Source of the DNA: Klebsiella pneumoniae
GTDB taxonomy: Bacteria > Pseudomonadota > Gammaproteobacteria > Pseudomonadales > Azotimanducaceae
Direction of reading: 5' to 3'
DNA: 6,620 bases
Assembly (NCBI GenBank): GCA_945878745.1
Contig: CAMDVY010000172.1
Span: forward strand, 1 to 6,620
Below, piece after piece: positions 1-6,620 of the stretch. The position numbers were made by a program, and so were the translations under genes. Numbering within the stretch: the stretch's first letter is position 1; each line of letters starts with the position of its first letter. Under the pieces are notes generated by a model. That model worked only from the letters and a program-made list of their open reading frames with translations, ran no database searches and was not told the DNA's origin.

Positions 1-2946
1 GCCGCGATAAATCTGATCAATCTGGACGTTGGCTTCGGGCAAGTCCGCAATCAGGGATTCCGATAACGGGTCCTTGTCCTGATGCGGCCCGTAGACCCGA
101 ACGTTGGGATCGACCGGCTCCGGCGGCTCAGCTGCGGGAAAGCGCAACAGCCCGAGATTGATGTCGATCGGCAGGGAGCCACCGAAGGTGGCTGATCCTT
201 CGATGTCCTCACCAAGAAATTCAAACGCGATGCGATCTTTCGTGGGTCGACCATTGATGATCAGATCATCAAACGCAAGCTCACCGATACGCGCACGGTC
301 AATCAGCAGGTCATCCACCTGCCAACGCTCCAATGTGCTTGCTGTGGAATCAGCTCCTGACCCGCTCTGCCCGCCAAACAGGCGGGTCCATTCCGTCAGC
401 TCGAATCGATGCAATCGGCCACTGATGCTCACGACATCTTCTTCGAGATCGATCATTGGAGGTGGCGCACCGATGCCAATCGCTCCGCGCAGCGGACTGT
501 CCTTGACATGCAACCAACCTTGCACGTCTCGATACTGAAAGGAAATCGCCGAGTAGTCAGGGAGTATTTGAACGCCAACGGTCGAAGGCGTCAGCTCATC
601 TGCATCCTTTGCCAGACCGCGTGGCAAGTCGAGCGTCACACCGTCAAGCTCCGAGGTAATGCTGATTTCTGTGGTTGCGTCCTTCTGGATCGCGACTCCC
701 ACATCCGCGTGATAACTCGTGCGTCCGGTTGCAAACCCCGGATCGGCAACACCGGCTATGGATAGCGCGCGGTCGTAAGGAAGATGGCCGGACGCCTTGA
801 ACCACAGATGATCACTGCCGGGCTGAATGTCCAGCGTCAGGTCATCGCCCCAGAGTGTCCCTGTCAGCGACTCGGCTGTCAGCCCGAAGGGCGTTTCAAA
901 TTGAAGATCACCCTGCAAATCGGCGAAGGACAGGCGCAAGTCCGGTATCTCAAGCGAAACCGCATCCAGCACCCCTTCGAGCTTTGCATGGGTTTTCCGC
1001 TCCGAGTCTACCGGACTCTTGAGCGGCACATCGACCCGGCCATGTAGCCGAATGGAACCACCCAGCACCCACTCAGGTTTGATGAAGCGCATCTGTTCCA
1101 TCAGCGGCGAACTCCGAACGAACTCGAGTAAAGCCCCTCCCTCGCCAACGGCTTCGAGGTCGATGGCAATGTCAGCAGCCTTGTTGTAGACCTCGACGCT
1201 GCTGCCAATCATGTCGACTCCCATCGACTTGCCAGAGGTCGCAAGAAACGAGACATCACTGCCGCGCAGCGCCAATTCGCCAGACAAATTGTTGATGACA
1301 GGCCAGTCCGCGTGGTAGCGGACGCGGCCTTTCTCAAGGCCCGCCCTTATTTCAGTCCGCCGTGCATGGTCAATGCCTGCGGATCTCAATTGTCCCTGGA
1401 GCGCGAGCTTCACATCGGTCAACCTGCCTGCAGACGGCCCTTCATCAAGCCAGCGCAACAGTCCTTCATCCAGGTTTCGTGGAACAAAGGTTTTTGCTGC
1501 CACAACGCCCGCCTGTTCAGCGGTCACCAGCAGTGTCATCTGTTTGCGGGGCAGCGCTTCGGGACTTGCTATCGCAAAGGAACCTCTCGTATCGATGCCA
1601 AGCGCCGTTGCCTTCAAGTCCTGACCGAGCACAGCGGAGTACCCGGGCCGAATCCACAGTTGCACGGTCCCTGTCGTGTTGGTCGCGTCCCATCCATTGG
1701 CAAACGAATCAGGAAACGCAACGCGCAATTCCGGTTTGGTGATCGTCGCTGCAAAGCCGCGGCGATGACCGATTATCTCCGCACCCGCATCATGAATTTC
1801 GGGAACACCATTGAAGGCGCGGGTATGCAAGTGGGCCAACCTTGCGCCATAGCCGAAACTCCATGGCGGCTCATCACCACGATCACTCCTGTGAACAGAC
1901 GCCCACACATCGTTCGCCTGCCCCTGAACTGCCAGTCCTTGAAACCAGCGGTTGATCCGCTCGGTCGGAGCGGTCACCTTGCCAGCAAAGTCATTCACTG
2001 CGCCAACGTCGACTTGATCAACCCAGAGTTGCACCTGCTGATCCGCATAGTGAACGTTGACGTTCCCGATGCTTAACTCATCAGTACCTGATTGCATCGC
2101 GACATCACCGCCAATGCCGCCAATATCATCCGCCGCCCAAACACGAAAATCGGCGCTGGCGTCAAAGTCATTCAAGCCTTCTACAGCGACGTGCAGATCA
2201 CGAATCGTGATAGCTCCGCGACCCTGCTGTTCTCGATGCTGCCAACTGCCTTCAATCTTTCCGAGGTCAATGGATGCTCCACCCACCAGTGGTGCGGGGA
2301 TGACAAACCCATGCACGGCAACATACCCGTCATGAACGGTAGGCCGGAGGAACGGGACACGGTCGGTTCGATCGATGCGAAGCTCAAGGGAGCACGTTGT
2401 GCACTCGCCATTGTTCAGCCGTACATCGAAGGCGTGGCGACCACCGCGATTAACTCCTGCAAATTGCGTATCCAAGGACTTGGGGTCAGATCCAAGAAAG
2501 GTCAAACGAAGCAATCCTGATAACTCATCGCTTTCCAGCAACAGGGCTTCAAGATCAATCGGCGAGGCTTGATCGCCCCGCTGCATCCCGGCCAACCACC
2601 AGCCTTGTTCCGTTCGAGCCAACGCCAGATGTCCACCCTCAACCCGCGCACGGCGCATCACCAGTGAACCCCGCAAGGCGGATTCAAGCAGGTCGGGTTG
2701 CATGACAAGCCCCCTCATCTCACCGGCAGGGAGGCGCAGAGACGTCAGTCGGATCACCGGATTGAGTTGCGACCAGTCGCCCTGCAATCCGGAGATCTCA
2801 ACATGCTGATCTGCCAGCAGAGCATTGATCCTGCCCTCGAGATTGGCAAGCCAGGGCATGAACAAACGCCCAGATACCTGGACGAGGGCCAGCAGCACCA
2901 GCAGAAAATTCACAAGAAACAGCACCCAGCGAGCTAGCGGATACAT
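1..2946 (-). CDS. yhdP: YhdP family AsmA-like envelope lipid transport protein (C-terminus cut by window edge)
   Basis: One frame stays open from the ATG at 2946 to position 1 (982 codons, checked for in-frame stops), so the gene runs off the left edge. E. coli YhdP has about 1,270 residues, so roughly 280 C-terminal residues are probably missing. Residues about 6-25 (RWVLFLVNFLLVLLALVQVS) form one hydrophobic segment anchoring the protein in the inner membrane. The rest is periplasmic and rich in short alternating beta-strand patterns. Family-like stretches are the AsmA-like N-terminal pattern GLQGDWSQLNPVIRL (about 53-67), FVPRNLDEGLLRWLDEALP (about 487-505), DWPVINNLSGELALRG (about 547-562) and ITSELDGVTLDLPRGLAKDA (763-782). 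Known for the family: YhdP, with TamB and YdbH, supports phospholipid movement to the outer membrane, and it affects the permeability barrier. The start has a GAGGG site 5 bases upstream that overlaps the rng stop. A C-x-x-C pair lies at residues 182 and 185. Identification rests on remembered family patterns plus gene order. Confidence 0.9.
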   Translation of the reverse strand, partial: MYPLARWVLFLVNFLLVLLALVQVSGRLFMPWLANLEGRINALLADQHVEISGLQGDWSQLNPVIRLTSLRLPAGEMRGLVMQPDLLESALRGSLVMRRARVEGGHLALARTEQGWWLAGMQRGDQASPIDLEALLLESDELSGLLRLTFLGSDPKSLDTQFAGVNRGGRHAFDVRLNNGECTTCSLELRIDRTDRVPFLRPTVHDGYVAVHGFVIPAPLVGGASIDLGKIEGSWQHREQQGRGAITIRDLHVAVEGLNDFDASADFRVWAADDIGGIGGDVAMQSGTDELSIGNVNVHYADQQVQLWVDQVDVGAVNDFAGKVTAPTERINRWFQGLAVQGQANDVWASVHRSDRGDEPPWSFGYGARLAHLHTRAFNGVPEIHDAGAEIIGHRRGFAATITKPELRVAFPDSFANGWDATNTTGTVQLWIRPGYSAVLGQDLKATALGIDTRGSFAIASPEALPRKQMTLLVTAEQAGVVAAKTFVPRNLDEGLLRWLDEGPSAGRLTDVKLALQGQLRSAGIDHARRTEIRAGLEKGRVRYHADWPVINNLSGELALRGSDVSFLATSGKSMGVDMIGSSVEVYNKAADIAIDLEAVGEGGALLEFVRSSPLMEQMRFIKPEWVLGGSIRLHGRVDVPLKSPVDSERKTHAKLEGVLDAVSLEIPDLRLSFADLQGDLQFETPFGLTAESLTGTLWGDDLTLDIQPGSDHLWFKASGHLPYDRALSIAGVADPGFATGRTSYHADVGVAIQKDATTEISITSELDGVTLDLPRGLAKDADELTPSTVGVQILPDYSAISFQYRDVQGWLHVKDSPLRGAIGIGAPPPMIDLEEDVVSISGRLHRFELTEWTRLFGGQSGSGADSTASTLERWQVDDLLIDRARIGELAFDDLIINGRPTKDRIAFEFLGEDIEGSATFGGSLPIDINLGLLRFPAAEPPEPVDPNVRVYGPHQDKDPLSESLIADLPEANVQIDQIYRG

Positions 2947-2951
2947 CGCAG

Positions 2952-2956
2952 CCCTC
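2952..2956 (-). promoter_or_regulatory. Ribosome binding site of yhdP
   Basis: GAGGG on the minus strand, 5 bases before the ATG at 2946. It shares bases with the rng stop codon TGA (2955-2957), so ribosomes finishing rng lie directly over the yhdP initiation region. This supports the chosen start and suggests translational coupling. Confidence 0.7.
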
Positions 2957-4448
2957 ACCGAGGCGAGTGGTTTACCGGAATACACACCAGGTCAAACTGA
3001 CCAGCCGCGTAACACGGCTCTACCTGCAGTCGTACAACCCGCTCGATATCGCCGGCTAACGTCGCCAGGAGTTGCGCATCTTCTTCCAGCAGTCGGTCAA
3101 CGACGAGTTGATTGGCGCGCACAACATAGTCGACACACGCAGCAGCGGAATCGAGGTGACGTGCATGATTCGTGATACTGCGCAGGATTTCCACGCACGT
3201 GGTTTCAGAAGATTTGACGATCCCTTTCCCGCCGCAAGCTTCACATGGCGCACACAACTGTTGCGCCAGTGATTCACGCGTACGCTTTCGACTCATCTGG
3301 ACCAGTCCGAAAGCTGAAAAGCCTTCAATGCGAGTCCGTGCAGAGTCTCCTTCACAAGCTCGCTCCAGCGTGCGAAGAACCTGGCGCCGGTGTTCTTCAT
3401 CGAGCATGTCAATAAAATCGATGATGACAATACCGCCGAGATTGCGCAGCCGCAGATGGCGCGGTATCGACTGCGCCGCCTCGAGATTGGTTCGAAACAC
3501 GGTATCTTCAAGGGATTTGGAACCGACATTCGCACCGGTGTTGACGTCAACGGTGATCATCGCCTCGGTTTGCTCGATGACCAGCGAACCACCACAACGC
3601 AATGGCACCTTGGCATCCAGTGCACGTCGAATCTCGTCTTCGATGCCGAACCGCTCGTACAAAGGTCGAGCTTCCGCATACCGCTGTACCCGATCGGAAA
3701 ATTCCGGCGAAAATTCGTCGACGAACCGACGCACCCGATCATAGGTGTCCGGATCGTCGATTGTGATGCCCTCAATATCCGGTGGAACGATATCGCGCAT
3801 CGCCCGAATCTGAATCGGCAGTTCTTCGTACACCAGCGAAGGGCAGGACGATTCTGCCCTGAGCCGCTGGAGTCGCTCCCAAACCCGAACCAGGTAGACC
3901 AGATCGGTCTCCAGGTGCTGACCATCAACCCCCTCAGCAACAGTGCGTGCAATGACACCCAGGCTGATCGAGTGTTCGGCTCGAATGCCATCGATGAGTG
4001 AACGCAGGCGGTCCCGCTCGACAGCATCTTCAATGCGCTGTGAAATTCCGACATGGGTGTCGAAGGGCATCAGTACCGCGTATCGGGAAGCGATCGCAAT
4101 ATCCGTGGTGAGGCGCGCCCCTTTGGTTGAGATCGCATCCTTGCTGATCTGTACCAGCAGTTGCTGACCTTCATGCAGGCATTCGCGAATATCCGGCTCT
4201 TTCGTCCGTTCATCGTCTGCGCGTCGAGCCAGGTCACGCGCATGCAAAAATCCCGGTCGATCAAGGCCCACATTAACAAACGCCGCCTGCATGCCGGGCA
4301 TGATTCGCTCGACACGACCAAGGTAGATGTTGCCAGTGAGACTGCCACCGCTGGCCCGCGCGATCTGCAGATCGTGTAGGAGTCCGCCAAGCACAAGTGC
4401 AACGCGAGTTTCGAACGGCGTGACGTTGATCAGCAGTTCAGACTTCAT
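2955..4448 (-). CDS. rng: Ribonuclease G (RNase E/G family endoribonuclease)
   Basis: 497 residues, close to the 489 of E. coli RNase G and lacking the long disordered tail of RNase E. The family enzyme cleaves single-stranded RNA endonucleolytically in the cytoplasm, matures the 5' end of 16S rRNA and turns over some mRNAs. Visible signatures: an N-terminal MKSELLINVTPFETRVAL start and an S1-type RNA-binding region at about 35-125 (GNIYLGRVERIMPGMQAAFV). An RT pair at R168-T169 matches the 5'-monophosphate sensor of RNase E. The DNase I-like catalytic core has D301 and N303 in TVDVNTGA, and D344 in IIDFIDM; the 43-residue spacing of the two aspartates equals that of D303/D346 in RNase E. The zinc-link cysteines are C402 and C405 (CEAC), and FGLVQMSRKRTRESL (380-394) is typical of the family. 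The 5' end overlaps maf by 11 bases and only a weak distant purine-rich site is seen, so translation is probably coupled to maf. Confidence 0.97.
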   Translation of the reverse strand: MKSELLINVTPFETRVALVLGGLLHDLQIARASGGSLTGNIYLGRVERIMPGMQAAFVNVGLDRPGFLHARDLARRADDERTKEPDIRECLHEGQQLLVQISKDAISTKGARLTTDIAIASRYAVLMPFDTHVGISQRIEDAVERDRLRSLIDGIRAEHSISLGVIARTVAEGVDGQHLETDLVYLVRVWERLQRLRAESSCPSLVYEELPIQIRAMRDIVPPDIEGITIDDPDTYDRVRRFVDEFSPEFSDRVQRYAEARPLYERFGIEDEIRRALDAKVPLRCGGSLVIEQTEAMITVDVNTGANVGSKSLEDTVFRTNLEAAQSIPRHLRLRNLGGIVIIDFIDMLDEEHRRQVLRTLERACEGDSARTRIEGFSAFGLVQMSRKRTRESLAQQLCAPCEACGGKGIVKSSETTCVEILRSITNHARHLDSAAACVDYVVRANQLVVDRLLEEDAQLLATLAGDIERVVRLQVEPCYAAGQFDLVCIPVNHSPR

Positions 4449-5031
4449 TCAGACGTGACCGCCAAGTGTCCATACCAAAACTGCGCAACAACGACTCCGT
4501 CTCCGCTAGTGGTAACCCGACCACTGCACTGTAACTCCCGACCAGCCGTTTGACGAATATTCCACCGATTCCCTGAACGGCATACCCGCCAGCCTTGTCC
4601 ATGCCTTCGCCGATCCGGACATACCCTCGGAGGGCCGCGTCGTCGATCACCCCGAATTCGACCTCGGTTCGCACAACCTCGGTCACACACTTGGACCTAC
4701 TGGCGACACAGATCCCGGTAAACACCTCATGGGAACGGCCTGATAGACGTTCGAGCATCTGCCGGTTGTGTTCCGGATTCAGCGGCTTCGTCAGCAGCTG
4801 GCCCCCGCAGCTCACCACGGTATCTGCGCCGAGCACCAGCGTGTCGCTCGCAACGAGTGGCAACACTGCAAGAGCCTTGGCTTGCGCCAAACGGCGCACG
4901 TACAGTTCCGGGGCCTCATCCGACAACGGCGTTTCATCGACTTCGGAAACACAAATGGAAAACTCGAGCTGCAGCTGCCGAAGCAACTCGGCGCGGCGTG
5001 GTGAACTTGATGCCAGAACAAGGTTCAACAT
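4438..5031 (-). CDS. maf: Maf-family nucleoside triphosphate pyrophosphatase (YhdE/dTTP-UTP type)
   Basis: 197 residues from the ATG at 5031, a normal length for Maf/YhdE. The family hydrolyses non-canonical or excess nucleotides to the monophosphate and pyrophosphate in the cytoplasm; the YhdE subgroup acts on dTTP and UTP. The start gives the standard N-terminus MLNLVLASSSPRRAELL with the phosphate-binding SSSPRR loop at 8-13. GADTVV (68-73) holds the likely catalytic aspartate D70. K82 in LTKPL, GRSHEVFTG (98-106), DKAGGYAVQG (145-154) and GSYSAVVGLPL (165-174) complete the signature. The AVQG and GSYSAVVGLP motifs fit YhdE rather than the YceF (m7GTP) subgroup, so substrate type is an inference from motifs. 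An in-frame GTG at 5058 would add nine residues (VAVISIEVP) not typical of the family and lies directly after a hairpin, so it is not preferred. No strong Shine-Dalgarno is visible before 5031 (only GAAGTG very close). Confidence 0.95.
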   Translation of the reverse strand: MLNLVLASSSPRRAELLRQLQLEFSICVSEVDETPLSDEAPELYVRRLAQAKALAVLPLVASDTLVLGADTVVSCGGQLLTKPLNPEHNRQMLERLSGRSHEVFTGICVASRSKCVTEVVRTEVEFGVIDDAALRGYVRIGEGMDKAGGYAVQGIGGIFVKRLVGSYSAVVGLPLAETESLLRSFGMDTWRSRLNEV

Positions 5032-5061
5032 GGGCACTTCGATACTGATCACGGCCACGAA

Positions 5062-5081
5062 CGAGCGTCTTGTTGCGCTCG
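5062..5081 (-). other. Small inverted repeat in the mreD-maf gap
   Basis: CGAGCG (5062-5067) and CGCTCG (5076-5081) form a perfect 6-base-pair stem with an 8-base loop. It is not followed by a T tract on the minus strand, so it is unlikely to be an intrinsic terminator. It could be an mRNA structure or processing point between mreD and maf. A stem this short may also occur by chance. Confidence 0.4.
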
Positions 5082-5090
5082 ATTAAGACC

Positions 5091-5585
5091 TTACTCTAAA
5101 CGGAACTGCTGTTGTAGCCGTTGCAGGAGCGCGTTGGCAAAAGGCCAGACCATGGCGCTGACCAGGGCACAGGCCACAATACCCAGCGATATCTCCCGAC
5201 CTGCCAAAACCAGGTGGGCAAGGGCCCGCACCAGTTCCGCGAGACCGGCCAACGCGAAGACCACCACACATTGCTGCACGAGCGAGTACATGCGCAGCCG
5301 TTCGTAGAGGTTCCAGGTGACATAGGTCACTGCAGCCAGAATCATGGCATTGAGACCGAGCGGATCGGCGAGCAACACATCAACAAGCAGACCCAGCGCC
5401 CACGCCCAGATCAAACCGAGTCGATGTGGCAGATGCAGAACCCAGAAGAAAACAAATACCACCGTCCAGTGTGGACGGAACCAGCCTAACCACTGCGGCA
5501 GCCATTCAGGCAGATGCAGCACAGTTAGCACCAGCGCGACAAACAGGGTAAGGGCGATGAACCACCCGCCACGGAACGGGTTCAT
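5091..5585 (-). CDS. mreD: Rod shape-determining protein MreD
   Basis: 164 residues, matching the usual size of about 160. MreD is a polytopic inner-membrane protein of the elongasome that works with MreC, MreB, RodA and PBP2 to build the lateral cell wall. The sequence is strongly hydrophobic, with likely membrane segments near residues 9-27, 39-53, 57-73, 77-95, 104-127 and 131-150. The stretch RPHWTVVFVFFWVLHLPHR (37-55), followed by GLLVDVLLADPLGLNAM (65-81), is the characteristic MreD core, where related proteins read RPxW...LPHR...GLLxDVLxGxxLG. The ATG overlaps the mreC stop in an ATGA arrangement, and GGGAG lies 6 bases before it, so translation is probably coupled to mreC. The stop is TAA at 5091-5093. 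The short tail LLQRLQQQFRLE is polar and Gln-rich. Confidence 0.94.
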   Translation of the reverse strand: MNPFRGGWFIALTLFVALVLTVLHLPEWLPQWLGWFRPHWTVVFVFFWVLHLPHRLGLIWAWALGLLVDVLLADPLGLNAMILAAVTYVTWNLYERLRMYSLVQQCVVVFALAGLAELVRALAHLVLAGREISLGIVACALVSAMVWPFANALLQRLQQQFRLE

Positions 5586-6565
5586 TGCACACTCCCGGCG
5601 GCTGGGGGCATCGCGGTATCGTTGGCAGCTCCATCTTTTACGGCGTTACCCGTCGGTGGTTCCTGCGTTGGTTCCTGCGTTGCTGCCTGCACTGGAGCCG
5701 GGTCCCCCTCGGTGGGGATTTCGGCGTGTTCGATAGTAGTCGGGGTAGGCTCCCCAACCACAACCAACACATGGCGCGAACGATCGAGCTGAGCCGCCGG
5801 CAGAACATTGACGACGGCAAAACTGACATTGGGATCAATGATCACTTCTTGAACCGTCCCCACCGGATAACCGCGCGGGAAACGACCTCCAAGGCCAGAA
5901 GTCACCAACAAATCGCCGATCTTGATATCGGTGGTCACAGGGACAAACTCAAGCTCAAGTCTGTCGATGCGACCGCTACCACCGGCAACACTGCGAACTG
6001 CGTTTCGATTGACCTCCACAGGTACCGCGTGGTCCTTGTCTGCCACCAGCAGGACACGACTGGTGAACTGACCCAGTTCGATGACTTGCCCGAACAACCC
6101 TTCCGAATCGATGACCGCACTCCCCTCGGTAACCCCTGCTTCCACACCCTTGTCAATAATGACTTGCAGCGTGTTGACGGTGGGGACCACCCCGATGATT
6201 TCCGCTGCGAGTACCTCCGCCGGCAGTCGCGAACGACTTCCCACCAGCGCGAGCAGCCGATCATTTTCAGCGCGCAACACCCGGTACTGCTGAGCCAGAT
6301 GAGAAAGCTCGAGGTTTTCTCGCTCGAGCACAAGGTTTCGATCAACGATTTCCTCGCGTGTGGACATCGTCTGCGAAAGGCTGCGACCAAGTAGCCACGG
6401 GGATTCAGCGATCACCGTCACCGGTGTCAGGAGCGTCAACAGCCATCCGCGCACCGGGTCCAGCAAACGAGTGGCTTGAGCAAGGCCGATCAGCAACAGC
6501 GACACGATGACAAGCGCCAGCAACAGGTAGCCTGCTCCGGATTCGCGGACAAAGAGTGCCTTAAT
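5582..6565 (-). CDS. mreC: Rod shape-determining protein MreC, probable ATT start
   Basis: 327 residues if read from ATT at 6563-6565. MreC is a bitopic inner-membrane protein whose periplasmic part organises the elongation wall-synthesis complex and activates PBP2. Visible layout: a short cytoplasmic KALFVRES stretch (2-9), a membrane helix at about 12-31, and a coiled coil at about 65-108 (REEIVDRNLVLERENLELSH and onward). Beta-domain hallmarks follow: VIIDKGVEAGVTEGSAVID (135-153), LFGQVIELGQFTSRVLLVAD (157-176) and GDLLVTSGLGGRFPRGYPVG (217-236). The tail from about 273 is rich in Pro, Thr, Glu and Ala and probably disordered. Start choice: the frame is closed by TGA at 6608-6610 and contains no ATG or GTG before the membrane helix. 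ATT-AAG aligns with the Met-Lys start of E. coli MreC (MKPIF) and has GGAGG 5 bases upstream. The alternative CTG (6526) or TTG (6523) would remove the conserved N-terminus and part of the helix. Confidence 0.95.
   Translation of the reverse strand: MKALFVRESGAGYLLLALVIVSLLLIGLAQATRLLDPVRGWLLTLLTPVTVIAESPWLLGRSLSQTMSTREEIVDRNLVLERENLELSHLAQQYRVLRAENDRLLALVGSRSRLPAEVLAAEIIGVVPTVNTLQVIIDKGVEAGVTEGSAVIDSEGLFGQVIELGQFTSRVLLVADKDHAVPVEVNRNAVRSVAGGSGRIDRLELEFVPVTTDIKIGDLLVTSGLGGRFPRGYPVGTVQEVIIDPNVSFAVVNVLPAAQLDRSRHVLVVVGEPTPTTIEHAEIPTEGDPAPVQAATQEPTQEPPTGNAVKDGAANDTAMPPAAGSVQ
5592..5596 (-). promoter_or_regulatory. Ribosome binding site of mreD
   Basis: GGGAG on the minus strand, inside the last codons of mreC and 6 bases before the mreD ATG at 5585. 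It supports this start and a coupled mreC-mreD translation. Confidence 0.65.
5658..5681 (-). repeat. Two perfect 12-base tandem copies in the mreC tail
   Basis: GGTTCCTGCGTT (plus-strand reading) occurs twice head to tail at 5658-5669 and 5670-5681, followed by a degraded partial copy. On the coding strand it keeps frame and encodes repeated T-Q-E-P at about residues 296-303 of MreC, inside the low-complexity tail. It most likely arose by replication slippage. Confidence 0.8.
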
Positions 6566-6570
6566 GTTGG

Positions 6571-6575
6571 CCTCC
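6571..6575 (-). promoter_or_regulatory. Ribosome binding site of mreC that decides its start
   Basis: GGAGG on the minus strand, the strongest Shine-Dalgarno match in the window. It lies 5 bases (CCAAC) before the ATT at 6563-6565. It is about 45 bases from the first conventional alternative starts (CTG/TTG at 6526/6523), too far to serve them. Confidence 0.75.
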
Positions 6576-6620
6576 GCTAGTGTCGTGAGTCGGTCATTCG
6601 CGTCATTTCAGCGAGTGCTG

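Noticed and set aside
1312..2076. A 254-codon plus-strand open frame
   Set aside because: It lies antisense inside yhdP, whose minus-strand frame is open for 982 codons with family-like motifs. The plus-strand product has no recognisable domain and is rich in Arg, Cys and Pro, as expected for a shadow frame.
2181..2411. A 76-codon minus-strand open frame
   Set aside because: It is on the same strand as yhdP but in another frame, wholly inside it, with no convincing separate start signal or domain.
5032..5058. Longer maf start at GTG (5058)
   Set aside because: It adds nine residues before the standard MLNLVLASSSPRR start, and its upstream region is taken up by a hairpin rather than a ribosome binding site.
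5062..5081. Intrinsic terminator after mreD
   Set aside because: The stem is only 6 bp and is followed by TTCGTGGCC rather than a T tract on the transcribed strand.
5585..6394. A 269-codon plus-strand open frame
   Set aside because: It is antisense to almost all of mreC, which has clear MreC motifs. The plus-strand translation resembles no protein family and shows shadow-frame composition.
6566..6620. 3' end of mreB or an mreC promoter
   Set aside because: mreB is expected next by gene order, but none of the short minus-strand frames here ends with a recognisable MreB C-terminus, and no clear -35/-10 pair is visible.

Overview
The window carries one densely packed gene cluster, all transcribed from the minus strand (right to left). 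In order of transcription it reads mreC, mreD, maf (yhdE type), rng (RNase G) and yhdP. This is the classic gammaproteobacterial order mreB-mreC-mreD-yhdE-rng-yhdP(-tldD), so the source is most likely a gammaproteobacterium with a moderately high G+C genome. The genus cannot be fixed from this stretch. mreB would be expected just beyond the right edge and tldD beyond the left edge; neither is recognisable inside the window.

Right to left: 6566-6620 is the short leader of mreC and holds a good Shine-Dalgarno sequence. MreC (5582-6565) appears to start at an unusual ATT codon. MreD (5091-5585) overlaps mreC by 4 bases (ATGA). A 59-base gap with a small hairpin separates mreD from maf (4438-5031). 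maf overlaps rng (2955-4448) by 11 bases. rng is followed after 8 bases by yhdP, whose reading frame is open from 2946 to the left edge (982 codons, C-terminus missing). The coding density leaves no gene-free stretch longer than 60 bases.

How the genes fit together: MreC and MreD are inner-membrane parts of the elongasome that drives lateral peptidoglycan synthesis along MreB filaments. Maf is a nucleotide pyrophosphatase. RNase G is an endoribonuclease of the RNase E/G family that processes rRNA and mRNA. YhdP is a very large AsmA-like envelope protein linked to phospholipid delivery to the outer membrane. The cluster therefore combines cell-wall elongation, envelope lipid transport and RNA/nucleotide housekeeping. 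The tight overlaps suggest co-transcription and translational coupling.

I found no mobile element, CRISPR array, RNA gene or new biological system. The most noteworthy points are the probable ATT start of mreC, a 12-base tandem duplication in the MreC tail and the small hairpin between mreD and maf.
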